Part shown: positions 11,409 through 19,253 of the stretch, in pieces
Position numbering within the stretch: position 1 is the stretch's first letter
Layout: each line of letters starts with the position of its first letter
NCBI RefSeq assembly: GCF_040813715.1
Contig: NZ_JBFOCH010000004.1
Reading direction: 5' to 3' (one strand)
Length of the DNA: 64,000 nucleotides
Source: Mesorhizobium_K marinum
GTDB lineage: Bacteria; Pseudomonadota; Alphaproteobacteria; Rhizobiales; Rhizobiaceae
The notes under the pieces: model-generated
What the model saw: only the letters and a program-made list of their open reading frames with translations
Told to the model about the DNA's origin: nothing
The model's database searches: none
Position numbers and translations under genes: made by a program

Positions 11409-12302
11409 TCAGCGCCTCCGCCCGAATTCGAGATAGGCCCACGGCACGATGATGATCGCGACAGTCAGGAGCATCATGGTGGATGCGGCGAAGCCCTGGC
11501 CGAGATTCTGCGCGGCGAACATGTAGTCGTAGACATATTTCGCGGGCACTTCGGAGGCGAGCGCCGGCCCGCCGCTGGTTTGCGCCACGACAAGGTCGTA
11601 AACGCGCACGATGCCGCTCGCGATGATGACCAGCGTGGTGACGAAGACCGGCCGCATCATCGGGATGACGATGAAGAGATAGGTTTTCCACATCGGGATG
11701 CCGTCGACGCGCGCAGCCTTCCAGATGTCCTCGTCGATGCCCCGCAACCCGGCCAGCATCAGGCACATGACCAGTCCCGTGCCCTGCCAAAGGCCGGCGA
11801 ACAGGATGCCGTAGATCACCAGTTCCTTGGTGTAGAGCGGGTTGAAGGAGAAGCTTTCCCAGCCGAGGCCGCGCACCACGTGCTGGACGCCGAAATCGGG
11901 ATTGAGCAGCCACTGCCAGACGAGGCCTGTGACGATGAAAGACAGCGCGAACGGATAGAGGAAGATGGTGCGGAACGTGTCCTCGAAGCGGATCTTCTGG
12001 TCGAGCAGCGCCGCCAGGACGAAGCCGATGACCAGCGAGAAGACCAGCGACAGGCTGCCGTAGATCAGCAGGTTCTCGATCGATGTCAGCCAGCGCGGCG
12101 TCGTCCACAGCCGCTCGTACTGGTCGAGGCCGACGAAGTTGAGCCGCGGCAGGAGCCGCGAATTGGTGAACGAGTGGACGATCGTCCAGCCGGTGCCGCC
12201 GACGAAGATCACCACGGCGGTCAGGATCATCGGCACGGATGCGATCTTCGCATTCAGATTGCGAAACAGCTTGTTGGGCCGCCCCGTGGGACTGTCGGTC
12301 AT
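11409..12302 (-). CDS. Carbohydrate ABC importer permease (MalF-like)
   Basis: A 297-residue inner-membrane protein of the CUT1 permease family with about six helices and the EAA motif KAARVDGIPMWKTYLF. I chose the ATG at 12302 (MTDSPTGRPNKLFRNL). The open frame continues upstream through the intercistronic hairpin, which is not plausible coding sequence. It pairs with the MalG-like gene that follows and is separated from the binding-protein gene by a strong stem-loop at 12338-12363. Confidence 0.92.
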   Translation of the reverse strand: MTDSPTGRPNKLFRNLNAKIASVPMILTAVVIFVGGTGWTIVHSFTNSRLLPRLNFVGLDQYERLWTTPRWLTSIENLLIYGSLSLVFSLVIGFVLAALLDQKIRFEDTFRTIFLYPFALSFIVTGLVWQWLLNPDFGVQHVVRGLGWESFSFNPLYTKELVIYGILFAGLWQGTGLVMCLMLAGLRGIDEDIWKAARVDGIPMWKTYLFIVIPMMRPVFVTTLVIIASGIVRVYDLVVAQTSGGPALASEVPAKYVYDYMFAAQNLGQGFAASTMMLLTVAIIIVPWAYLEFGRRR

Positions 12303-12337
12303 GCCTGATACACTCCGGCGACGTCTTGGCGTTCGGC

Positions 12338-12363
12338 GCCGGCCCCGCGCTTGCGGGGCCGGC
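12338..12363 (-). terminator. Intercistronic stem-loop after the binding-protein gene
   Basis: A perfect 11-bp GC-rich stem (12338-12348 with 12353-12363) around a 4-nt loop lies between the binding-protein gene and the first permease. There is no T tract on the minus strand, so full termination is unlikely. Such hairpins usually protect the binding-protein mRNA or partly terminate transcription, so that more binding protein than permease is made. Confidence 0.6.
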
Positions 12364-12383
12364 ACTTCAAGGAACGCGCAACC

Positions 12384-13622
12384 TCAGTCGGCGTTGGCGA
12401 TGATCTCGGCGTAGCGCTTCTGCGCCTCCTCCGGAGTCAGCGACGGCGTCTTGAAGAACTCGACGAACAGGTCGTTGAGCTGGTTGTTGGTGTCCTCGGT
12501 GTTGAGCTGGTTGGTGTCGGGGATGATGTTGCCCGACGCCAGGATCTCGAGGCCCTTCTTCATGCAGTCGTTGGCCGCGTTGACATCGACGTCGCCGCGC
12601 ACCGGAACGGACCCCTTCTTGAGGTTGAAGGCGACCTGGGTTTCCGGGCTGAGCATCGTCGATGCCAGCACCTCCTGTGCCGCGCTCTTTTCCGGATCGT
12701 CGATAACGGGGAAATAGAACGAATCGCCGCCGGTCGAGATCAGCTCGTTGACGCCGAGGCCCGGCAGGCAGAAATAGTCCTTGCCGGCGACCTGGCCCGC
12801 GACCTGGAACTCGCCCTGCGCCCAGTCGCCCATGATCTGGCCGCCTGCCTGTCCGGTGATCACCAGGTTGGTGGCCTGGTTCCAGTCCTGCACGTTCGAC
12901 TTGGCCGACAGCCTGCGCGCGTCGTCGGCGGCCTTGAACACCTTGGCGATCTCCGGTCCGGCGGCGGCTTCCGCGTCATGGTCCTTGTAGACCTTGAGGA
13001 ATACGTCCTTGCCGGCGATGGCGGGGATCAGCACGTTGAACGCGCCTGTCGTCTGCCAGGGCTGGCCGCCGATGGCGAGCGGGATCTTGCCGGCCTTTTC
13101 GAGCGCCGGCCCGGCAGCCACGAACTCGTCCCAGTTCTTCGGCACCGGCACGCCCGCGTCGGCGAACGCCTTGGCCGACAGCCACAGCCACTGCCACGAG
13201 TGGATGTTGACGACGACGCAATAGACCTTGCCGTCGACGGTGCAACCGTCGAGCAGGCTCGCCGGCCGGATGACCTCGCGCCAGTTTTCCTTGGTCGCGA
13301 TATCGGTCAGGTCGCGCAGCAGGCCGGCCTCGATCAGTTCCTCCGCCTGGCGCCCGGTGTTGAACTGGAAGGCGCCCATCGGGTCGCCGCCGGTGATGCG
13401 GCTGACCATGATCGGGCGCGCCGTGTTGCCGCCGCCGGCGATCGCCGCATCCACCCAGTGGTTGCCGGTGGCGTCGAAGGCCTTTGCGAACTCGGCGACC
13501 GCTGCCGATTCGCCGCCCGAGGTCCACCAATGGGCGACTTCCAGGTCGGTAGCGCCGGCCGGAGCCGCGAACGGAAGTGCGACCGATGCGGCAAAGGCAG
13601 CGGTCAAGAGCTTATAACGCAT
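12384..13622 (-). CDS. Sugar ABC importer periplasmic binding protein
   Basis: A 412-residue lipid-free binding protein. A Sec signal peptide MRYKLLTAAFAASVALPFAA is predicted to be cut after AGA-, before TDLEVAHWW. The mature protein is an extracellular solute-binding protein family 1 member (EVAHWWTSGGESAAV), closest in character to GtsA-like glucose/mannose-binding proteins. Cysteines at DGCTVDGKVYC and ANDCMKKG may form disulphides. It is the first gene of the operon, preceded by a promoter and a LacI-type operator. The substrate is not determined. Confidence 0.9.
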   Translation of the reverse strand: MRYKLLTAAFAASVALPFAAPAGATDLEVAHWWTSGGESAAVAEFAKAFDATGNHWVDAAIAGGGNTARPIMVSRITGGDPMGAFQFNTGRQAEELIEAGLLRDLTDIATKENWREVIRPASLLDGCTVDGKVYCVVVNIHSWQWLWLSAKAFADAGVPVPKNWDEFVAAGPALEKAGKIPLAIGGQPWQTTGAFNVLIPAIAGKDVFLKVYKDHDAEAAAGPEIAKVFKAADDARRLSAKSNVQDWNQATNLVITGQAGGQIMGDWAQGEFQVAGQVAGKDYFCLPGLGVNELISTGGDSFYFPVIDDPEKSAAQEVLASTMLSPETQVAFNLKKGSVPVRGDVDVNAANDCMKKGLEILASGNIIPDTNQLNTEDTNNQLNDLFVEFFKTPSLTPEEAQKRYAEIIANAD

Positions 13623-13640
13623 GGAGTTCCTCCCGAAATC

Positions 13641-13652
13641 TGAAACGTTACA
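13641..13652 (-). promoter_or_regulatory. LacI-family operator at the importer promoter
   Basis: TGAAACGTTACA at 13641-13652 is a near-perfect palindrome with the central CG typical of LacI-family sites. It differs by one base from the TGTAACGTTACA copies in front of the divergent LacI gene. It lies just downstream of a candidate promoter, about 19 nt upstream of the binding-protein start codon, where a bound repressor would block initiation. Confidence 0.7.
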
Positions 13653-13658
13653 GGTCGA

Positions 13659-13687
13659 ACCATAGGCGAGCGAAAATGGGTGCGCAA
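13659..13687 (-). promoter_or_regulatory. Candidate promoter of the sugar importer operon
   Basis: On the minus strand, TTGCGC (13687-13682) and TATGGT (13664-13659) are 17 bp apart, the ideal spacing for sigma-70-type -35 and -10 elements. The operator follows immediately downstream. Each hexamer is an imperfect match to consensus, so this is a plausible but unproven promoter. Confidence 0.45.
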
Positions 13688-13737
13688 TGCTCCTTCAGGC
13701 GCAGAAGGATATTTTTTCCGAGTCTCGAAAAATCTGT

Positions 13738-14016
13738 GTCCCTAGCGATCACTGTTGGGCCTGGCGCGAAGAAACTTGCTGCAATGCAGCAGAGTCACGA
13801 ACGAAAGCGGGGCAATCGGCTGAATCCAAAGGTGCTGCGTTGCAAAATCCGGGGGTGGCCTCAGGTGCCGGTCACNTTGTTCCTAGCGATCACCGTTGGG
13901 CCTGGCGTAGCGAAATTTGCTGCAACGCAGCAGAATCAAGGACGATTTCGGGTTAATCGACTGAATCCAAAGGTGCTGCGTTGCAAAATCCGGGGGTGGC
14001 CTTAGGGGCCGGTCAC
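13738..14016. repeat. Assembly join at N13876: divergent copies of a non-coding segment
   Basis: About 138 bp before N13876 is repeated after it (13877-14016), with roughly 15 percent difference, much more than at joins inside genes. The higher divergence in non-coding DNA fits two strains. No gene is visible in this stretch, which is part of the 721-bp gap between the importer operon and the LacI gene. Confidence 0.85.
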
Positions 14017-14069
14017 CGCGCTGGAAGTCGCCGGTTGCCGGATTGCGCGCGTCGCTCCTGGGCATTCAT

Positions 14070-14081
14070 TGTAACGTTACA
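14070..14081. promoter_or_regulatory. LacI-family operator, copy on the bridging contig
   Basis: TGTAACGTTACA is a perfect 12-bp palindrome with central CG. It is the same site as 14253-14264, repeated because of the assembly join at N14166. In the real genome there is probably one copy here. Confidence 0.7.
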
Positions 14082-14252
14082 GCTTGCGATGAAACCGGTG
14101 CGGGTTCATGCTGGCGAAGTTGCCGTTGCGTCGGAAATGCGCGATGTAGGGGCGGGGATCATGGANCAAAATCCGGGGGTGGCCTCAGGTGCCGGTCACC
14201 GCGCTGGAAGTCGCCGGTTGCCGGATTGCGCGCGTCGCTCCTGGGCATTCAT

Positions 14253-14264
14253 TGTAACGTTACA
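14253..14264. promoter_or_regulatory. LacI-family operator in front of the regulator gene
   Basis: TGTAACGTTACA is a perfect palindrome 79 bp upstream of the regulator start at 14344, and matches 11 of 12 bases of the site at the importer promoter. The shared site suggests the regulator controls both itself and the divergent importer operon. Confidence 0.75.
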
Positions 14265-14343
14265 GCTTGCGATGAAACCGGTGCGGGTTCATGCTGGCGA
14301 AGTTGCCGTTGCGTCGGAAATGCGCGATGTAGGGGCGGGGATC

Positions 14344-15408
14344 ATGGACGAGCCAGCAGACCTTAGGAGAGCGGAAACCGCGGGCGGCGACGCCGGCGCG
14401 GGCAGTGGCGGCCGTCCGACGCTGAAGACCATCGCCTTCATGACCGGTCTTGGCGTGACCACCGTGTCGCGCGCCCTGAAGGATGCGCCGGAGATCGGCG
14501 AGGAGACGCGCCGTCGCGTGCAGCTGGTGGCGCGCCAGGTGGGCTACCGTCCGAACCGGGCGGGCGTTCGTCTCCGGACAGGCAAGACGAATGTCATCAG
14601 CCTCGTTCTCAACACCGAGGAGCAGATCGGCGGTTTCGTCTCGGACATGATCTACGGCATCTCCGAGCATCTGGCGCAGACGCCCTACCATCTGATCGTG
14701 ACGCCCTATTCGCGCACCAACGATCCGCTCGAGCCGGTCCGCTACGTGGTCGAGACGGGCTCGGCCGACGGCATCATCATCTCGCGCACCGAACCCGACG
14801 ACAAGCGCGTGCGCTACATGCTCGAGCGCGGCTTTCCCTTCGCCACGCACGGCCGCACGGAGATCGCCGCGCCGCATGCCTTCTTCGACTTCGACAACTA
14901 TGCCTTCGCGCGCGACGCGGTGAGGAAGCTGGCCTCCCTCGGCCGCAGACGGCTTGCACTGCTGGCCCCGCCTTCCGCGCTGTCCTATCACGACCACATG
15001 CGAAACGGCTTTCTCGACACCATGGCCGAGCTCGGTTTCGCCGAAGTGCCGTTCAACGGCGTCAACGTCGATCATTCGATCGAACAGATCCGCGCCCGCA
15101 CGCTGGAGATCATGCAGCGGCCGAACCGGCCGGACGGCATCGTCAGCGGCGCCGGCGGCGCGACCTTCGCGCTGGTCGCCGGGCTCGAGGACGCCGGCCT
15201 GAAGGTCGGGTCGGACGTGGACATCGTCTCGAAGCAGTCGGCGCGCCTGCTCCATCTGTTCCGGCCGCAGCTTCACGTCGTCAACGAGGACGTTCGGCAT
15301 GCAGGCCGCGAACTGGCGCGCTCGCTGATCGCCCTGATCGGCGGCGCACCGGCCGACACGCTGCAGGGCCTGAGCCAGCCGGGGCCGGTACTGGCGATCG
15401 GCGAATGA
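14344..15408 (+). CDS. LacI-family transcriptional regulator of the sugar importer
   Basis: A 354-residue repressor. After a 22-residue acidic/glycine N-terminal tail comes the LacI helix-turn-helix (PTLKTIAFMTGLGVTTVSRA) with hinge helix region NRAGVRLRTGKT. A periplasmic-binding-protein-like sensor domain (about residues 80-350) follows, with SADGIIISRTEPDD. The start at 14344 is the first ATG with the intact domain. It is divergent from the sugar ABC operon, and palindromic operators with central CG lie in both promoters, so autoregulation plus control of the importer is likely. The inducer is unknown. Confidence 0.9.
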   Translation: MDEPADLRRAETAGGDAGAGSGGRPTLKTIAFMTGLGVTTVSRALKDAPEIGEETRRRVQLVARQVGYRPNRAGVRLRTGKTNVISLVLNTEEQIGGFVSDMIYGISEHLAQTPYHLIVTPYSRTNDPLEPVRYVVETGSADGIIISRTEPDDKRVRYMLERGFPFATHGRTEIAAPHAFFDFDNYAFARDAVRKLASLGRRRLALLAPPSALSYHDHMRNGFLDTMAELGFAEVPFNGVNVDHSIEQIRARTLEIMQRPNRPDGIVSGAGGATFALVAGLEDAGLKVGSDVDIVSKQSARLLHLFRPQLHVVNEDVRHAGRELARSLIALIGGAPADTLQGLSQPGPVLAIGE

Positions 15409-15430
15409 ACGGGCAGCCGGCGCCGCCGGC

Positions 15431-15621
15431 CGCCCTGCGCTAGAGCTTGGCAAGCAGTTCGGCGAGTTGCTCGGCGCACTGGCTCCAGCCCTGGTGGAAG
15501 CCCATCTGCTCGTGCGCTTCGCGNAGGCAGCCTTGCGCTAGAGCTTGGCCAGCAGTTCGGCGAGTTGCTCGGCGCACTGGCTCCAGCCCTGGTGGAAGCC
15601 CATCTGCTCGTGCGCTTCGCG
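15431..15621 (-). repeat. Assembly join at N15524: repeated 3' end of the SRPBCC gene
   Basis: Positions of about 15431-15523 and 15529-15621 are the same sequence at an offset of 98 bp. The left copy (15440-15523) is a detached duplicate of the last 28 codons of the SRPBCC gene, ending in the same LAELLAKL. It is an artefact remnant and not a separate gene. Confidence 0.88.
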
Positions 15622-16038
15622 GTCTTCCACGCTTGCATGGCGGGCGCGCGCGACGTAGCGGGTCTTGCGCTCGGCTCCCGAGCCGATGTCCTCGAAGGTG
15701 ACGATCGCCGTCATGAACGGCTTTTCTGCAGGCTCCCATGCCGAGGTGAAGGCATCGGTGAAGACCAGCTTCTCGTTCTCGACAACCTCGAGGTAGACGC
15801 CGCGGCTCGGATGGTCGTTGCCGTCGGGGTCGCGCATGACGATCAGGCACGACCCGCCGGGCCTGACGTCGAGCGCGGCGCCGGGCGTCGTCCATGGCTT
15901 CGGCGCGAACCATTGCTTCAGGAGCTTGGGTTCGGTCCAGGCGCGGTAGACCTGTTCGCGCGGGGCGTCGAGCACGCGCTCCAGCACAAGCTCGCGTTCG
16001 ACCGGGAATTCGGCGTCGACGTCGACATGGACATTCAT
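15538..16038 (-). CDS. SRPBCC (AHSA1/START-like) domain protein
   Basis: A 166-residue single-domain protein of the SRPBCC fold, the AHSA1-like branch (FERELVLE-type start seen as PVERELVLERVLDAPREQVY, then WTEPKLLKQWFAPKPW). This fold forms a deep hydrophobic ligand cavity. The start at 16038 (MNVHVDVDAEF) is preferred over the adjacent ATG at 16041 because AGGAGG at 16044-16049 gives a better 5-nt spacing. It is downstream of an ECF42-type sigma factor and a DGPF/YCII protein. SRPBCC proteins often accompany these in one stress-type cluster, though the ligand is unknown. Confidence 0.87.
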   Translation of the reverse strand: MNVHVDVDAEFPVERELVLERVLDAPREQVYRAWTEPKLLKQWFAPKPWTTPGAALDVRPGGSCLIVMRDPDGNDHPSRGVYLEVVENEKLVFTDAFTSAWEPAEKPFMTAIVTFEDIGSGAERKTRYVARARHASVEDREAHEQMGFHQGWSQCAEQLAELLAKL

Positions 16039-16135
16039 CATGACCTCCTGCAGCTTTGTATCCATTCTCCCTAGACGAATGGCGCAGCCCTGCTGCGACA
16101 TCGCGCCGGAACTTTTTTCAGGAGCTGTCAGGAGC

Positions 16136-16254
16136 GCGGTGTCAGGACGCCGGCGTCGGGGCCTGGCACGCCGGCGTGTCGGAGGCCCCGGCGGNGCGGT
16201 GTCAGGACGCCGGCGTCGGGGCCCGGCGGACCGGCGTGTCGGAGGCCCCGGCGG
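16136..16254 (-). repeat. Assembly join at N16195: 59-bp near-identical copies
   Basis: Positions 16136-16194 and 16196-16254 repeat at an offset of 60 bp with about four differences (gcctggcacgcc against gcccggcggacc). The second copy is the true 3' end of the sigma factor gene. The first copy is the other strain's version, lying just past the stop. Confidence 0.88.
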
Positions 16255-17485
16255 CCAGCCGGTCGAGATGCATGCGGATATGGGCGGCCTCGGCCGCCGA
16301 ATTGGCGAGCGAAATGGCCTTGCAGAAAGCGTCGCGCGCTTCCTCGTTCCGGCCGAGCTGCATCAGGAGCCCGCCCTTGACGCCGAAGAAGTGAAAATAG
16401 CCCGACAGCTTCGGCGCCAGCGGTTCGATCATGTCGAGCGCGGCCTGCGGACCCCGGGACTTCGAGACTGCAACCGCCCGGTTGAGCGTGATGACCGGCG
16501 ACGGCTGCATCGCCTCCAGCGCACCGTAGAGCAGGTCGATCTGCGGCCAGTCGGTATCCTCGGCCCGGGCCGCGCGGGCATGCAGCGCCGCGATCGCCGC
16601 CTGGATCTGGTAGGGTCCCGGGGCGCGGTGACGCATCGCCTTGTCGACCAGGGCGAGCCCCTCGGCGATGTCGTTGGCATTCCACGTCGCGCGGTCCTGG
16701 TCCTCGAGCAGGATCACCGAACCGTCCGCGTCGAACCGCGCGTCGGCGCGCGCATGCTGCAAGAGGAGCAGCGCCGTCAGTCCCATGATTTCCGGTTCGG
16801 CGGGAAACAGGCGCAGCAGCAGCCGGGCCAGCCTGATCGCCTCGTCGCACAGCGGCAGGCGCATCGCGACGTCGCCGCCACTTGCCGAATAGCCCTCGTT
16901 GAAGACGAGGTAGATCATGGCCGCGACGGCGGCGAACCGCTCCGAGCGCTCGACCGGCCCGGGCGCGTCGAACGGCACGCCGGCATTGGCGATCTTCGCC
17001 TTGGCGCGGGTGATGCGCTGCTCCATGGCGCTTTCGCCGACGAGGAAGGCGCGGGCGATCTGCCTGACCGTCAGCCCGGACACGATGCGCAGCGCGAGCG
17101 CGATCTGCTGCGTTGCCGGCAGGTCCGGGTGGCAGCAGATGAACAGCAGCCGCAGGATGTCGTCGCGGTAGTCCGCCCCGTCCAGCCGGTCGGCCATCGC
17201 GTCTTCCGCGTCGTCCAGGTCCGACAGCACCCTTTCGTCGGGCAGCGGCGCGTCCTTCGAGCGCCGTCTCACCCCGTCGATCGCACTGTTGCGGCCGACG
17301 AAGATCAGCCAGGCGGTCGGGTCGCGCGGCGGACCGTTGCGCGGCCAGGTCCTGAGCGCACGCAGGCTGGCGTCCTGGAAGGCTTCCTCCGCCGTGTCGA
17401 GGTCGCGGAAGTAGCGCAGCAGCGCCGCAATCGCGCGGGGCCTCGCTCCGGCGAGCAGGGGACCTATCCAGGCGACATCGGTCAT
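16202..17485 (-). CDS. ECF42-type RNA polymerase sigma factor with C-terminal extension
   Basis: A 427-residue extracytoplasmic-function sigma factor. Region 2 is near the N-terminus (DTAEEAFQDASLRALRTW). Region 4 is around residues 115-170 (GLTVRQIARAFLVGESAMEQ), with AMEQRITRAKAKI. The remaining about 240 residues are helical TPR-like repeats, typical of the ECF42 group, which also carries the DUF6596-like segment YLVFNEGYSASGG. ECF42 genes characteristically neighbour DGPF-motif proteins, as here: the ATG overlaps the DGPF gene stop by 4 bp. No anti-sigma factor is visible; in this group the C-terminal extension is thought to control activity. Confidence 0.9.
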   Translation of the reverse strand: MTDVAWIGPLLAGARPRAIAALLRYFRDLDTAEEAFQDASLRALRTWPRNGPPRDPTAWLIFVGRNSAIDGVRRRSKDAPLPDERVLSDLDDAEDAMADRLDGADYRDDILRLLFICCHPDLPATQQIALALRIVSGLTVRQIARAFLVGESAMEQRITRAKAKIANAGVPFDAPGPVERSERFAAVAAMIYLVFNEGYSASGGDVAMRLPLCDEAIRLARLLLRLFPAEPEIMGLTALLLLQHARADARFDADGSVILLEDQDRATWNANDIAEGLALVDKAMRHRAPGPYQIQAAIAALHARAARAEDTDWPQIDLLYGALEAMQPSPVITLNRAVAVSKSRGPQAALDMIEPLAPKLSGYFHFFGVKGGLLMQLGRNEEARDAFCKAISLANSAAEAAHIRMHLDRLAAGASDTPVRRAPTPAS

Positions 17486-17856
17486 AGTGTGGGAGCGACG
17501 GGATTGAGGAGGCCGACCGGTCGGATCTCGTAGGAGCCGCTGGCAGGATTGGCCTCGGAGAGTTCGCGCGCGAAGGCGACGGCCTCGTCGAGGTTCGCGC
17601 AGTCGATGGTGTAGAAGCCGAGCAGTTGTTCCTTGGTCTCGGCGAAGGGGCCGTCGAGGATCAGAGTCTCGTTCCCGGTCTTCCGCAGGGTCGTCGCCGC
17701 CGTCGTCGGCAGGAGCCTTGCGACCGGGCCGAGCCGGCCGGCTTGCGCATAGCGCTTCTGGATGGCGACGAGGTTGGCGATGACCTCGTCGTCCTTCTCC
17801 TTGCTCCAGGCGGCGACGGCATCTTCGGAAGCATAGCAGAGGACGGCATAGATCAT
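17482..17856 (-). CDS. DGPF-motif protein, YCII-related
   Basis: A 124-residue protein of the YCII-like family. The diagnostic DGPF motif is seen in LILDGPFAETKEQLLGFY. Such proteins are the usual partners of ECF42 sigma factors and often their main targets; biochemical function is not established. I chose the ATG at 17856 (MIYAVLCYASED) because AGGAG lies 9 nt upstream; an ATG at 17874 would add six residues. The stop overlaps the sigma factor start by 4 bp (ATGA), indicating a coupled operon. Confidence 0.88.
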   Translation of the reverse strand: MIYAVLCYASEDAVAAWSKEKDDEVIANLVAIQKRYAQAGRLGPVARLLPTTAATTLRKTGNETLILDGPFAETKEQLLGFYTIDCANLDEAVAFARELSEANPASGSYEIRPVGLLNPVAPTL

Positions 17857-17910
17857 GTGTCTGGTCTCCTTCATCGAGGACGAAAGAGTTAGGGCAACCC
17901 CGACAGGGCG

Positions 17911-17916
17911 TCGACA
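17911..17916 (-). promoter_or_regulatory. Possible ECF42 -35 element (TGTCGA)
   Basis: TGTCGA lies on the minus strand 55 bp upstream of the DGPF gene start. To my knowledge ECF42 promoters use TGTCGA at -35 with a CGAC or CGTC core at -10. A matching -10 core at normal spacing is not visible here (CTAACT is found instead), so the call is weak. Confidence 0.3.
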
Positions 17917-18050
17917 ACAATTCGTCCTTCAGGCCGGCGAGCCTGTCCGAGACCGGACGCAACGGGACTTGCCGGCGTGCCCCCGGTGGCGCATGAGGGG
18001 GCACTGGAACCGCCGGACGACAGCCGGCCAGCCCCGGCAAGGACAGGATC

Positions 18051-19253
18051 ATGCCCGAAGCATTCATCTGCGACTACATCCGCACGCCGATCGGCCGTTT
18101 CGGCGGTGCCCTCTCGCCAGTCCGGACGGATGACCTGGCAGCGATCCCCCTCAAGGCGCTGCTCGCCCGCAACGCCGGCGTGGACTGGGCCGCCGTCGAC
18201 GATGTCGTCTACGGCTGCGCCAACCAGGCGGGAGAGGACAATCGCAACGTCGCGCGAATGGCGCTCCTGCTCGCCGGCCTGCCGAAGGACGTGCCGGGTT
18301 CGACGGTCAATCGCCTGTGCGGCTCGGGCATGGATGCGCTGACCATCGCCGCGCGCGCCATCAGGGCAGGCGAGGCGAAACTGATGATCGCCGGCGGCGT
18401 GGAGAGCATGTCGCGCGCGCCGTTCGTGATGCCGAAGGCGGATGCGGCGTTCTCGCGGCACGCCGAGATCCACGACACCACCATCGGCTGGCGTTTCGTG
18501 AACCCGCTGATGAAGCGGCAGTACGGCATCGATTCCATGCCGGAGACCGGAGAGAACGTGGCCGACCAGTTTTCGGTCTCGCGCGCCGACCAGGACGCCT
18601 TTGCCGTGCGGAGCCAGGCCAGGGCCGCCGCCGCGCAGGAAAACGGCCGGCTGGCGAAGGAAATCGTGCCGGTGACCATCCCCCAGCGAAAGGGCGAACC
18701 GGTCATCGTCGAAAAGGACGAGCATCCGCGCGCCACCAGCCTGGAGGCGCTGGCCAGGCTGCCGACGCCGTTCCGCGAAGGCGGCACGGTGACGGCCGGC
18801 AATGCATCGGGCGTCAATGACGGCGCGGCCGCTCTCATCGTCGCCTCCGAAGCCGCGGCCGGCAAATACGGACTGACGCCGATCGCCAGGATTCTCGGCG
18901 GCGCGGCGGCGGGCGTCGAGCCGCGCATCATGGGCATCGGCCCGGCGCCGGCAACGCGCAAGCTCTGCGCGCGGCTCGGGATCAAGCCCGCCGACTTCGA
19001 CGTGATCGAGCTCAACGAGGCTTTTGCCTCGCAGGGCATCGCCGTGCTGCGCGAACTCGGCATCGCGGAGGACGCCGGGCATGTGAACCCCAACGGCGGC
19101 GCAATCGCGCTCGGCCATCCGCTCGGCATGTCGGGCGCGCGCATTTCCGGAACGGCGGCGCTGGAACTCAGGGAGCGCGGCGGCAAGCTTGCGCTAGCCA
19201 CGATGTGCATCGGCGTCGGCCAGGGCATCGCGCTTGCACTGGAGCGTGCATAG
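18051..19253 (+). CDS. pcaF: 3-oxoadipyl-CoA thiolase
   Basis: A 400-residue thiolase. The acylated cysteine is Cys90 in NRLCGSGMDA. The catalytic His lies in GHPLGMSGARI and the second cysteine in ATMCIGVGQG. The N-terminus MPEAFICDYIRTPIGRFGGAL and the segment YGCANQAGEDNRNVARM match PcaF of the beta-ketoadipate pathway, which cleaves 3-oxoadipyl-CoA to succinyl-CoA and acetyl-CoA in aromatic breakdown. Unusually, no pcaIJ or other pathway genes are next to it, so a broader thiolase role is possible. It is divergent from the DGPF gene across about 195 bp. Confidence 0.9.
   Translation: MPEAFICDYIRTPIGRFGGALSPVRTDDLAAIPLKALLARNAGVDWAAVDDVVYGCANQAGEDNRNVARMALLLAGLPKDVPGSTVNRLCGSGMDALTIAARAIRAGEAKLMIAGGVESMSRAPFVMPKADAAFSRHAEIHDTTIGWRFVNPLMKRQYGIDSMPETGENVADQFSVSRADQDAFAVRSQARAAAAQENGRLAKEIVPVTIPQRKGEPVIVEKDEHPRATSLEALARLPTPFREGGTVTAGNASGVNDGAAALIVASEAAAGKYGLTPIARILGGAAAGVEPRIMGIGPAPATRKLCARLGIKPADFDVIELNEAFASQGIAVLRELGIAEDAGHVNPNGGAIALGHPLGMSGARISGTAALELRERGGKLALATMCIGVGQGIALALERA

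Larger units (their letters stand above)
13984..14348. repeat. Assembly join at N14166: 182-bp near-identical copies
   Basis: Positions 13984-14165 and 14167-14348 are the same segment at an offset of 183 bp. The second copy reads cctcaggtgcc, like the strain left of N13876, while the first reads ccttaggggcc. The 289-bp piece 13877-14165 is therefore a minority-strain contig bridging two pieces of the main strain. The LacI operator appears twice only because of this join. Confidence 0.88.

Noticed and set aside
13692..14030. CRISPR-like or integron-like repeats in the non-coding region before the LacI gene
   Set aside because: The two repeats are explained by a contig join; there are only two copies and no regular spacer pattern.
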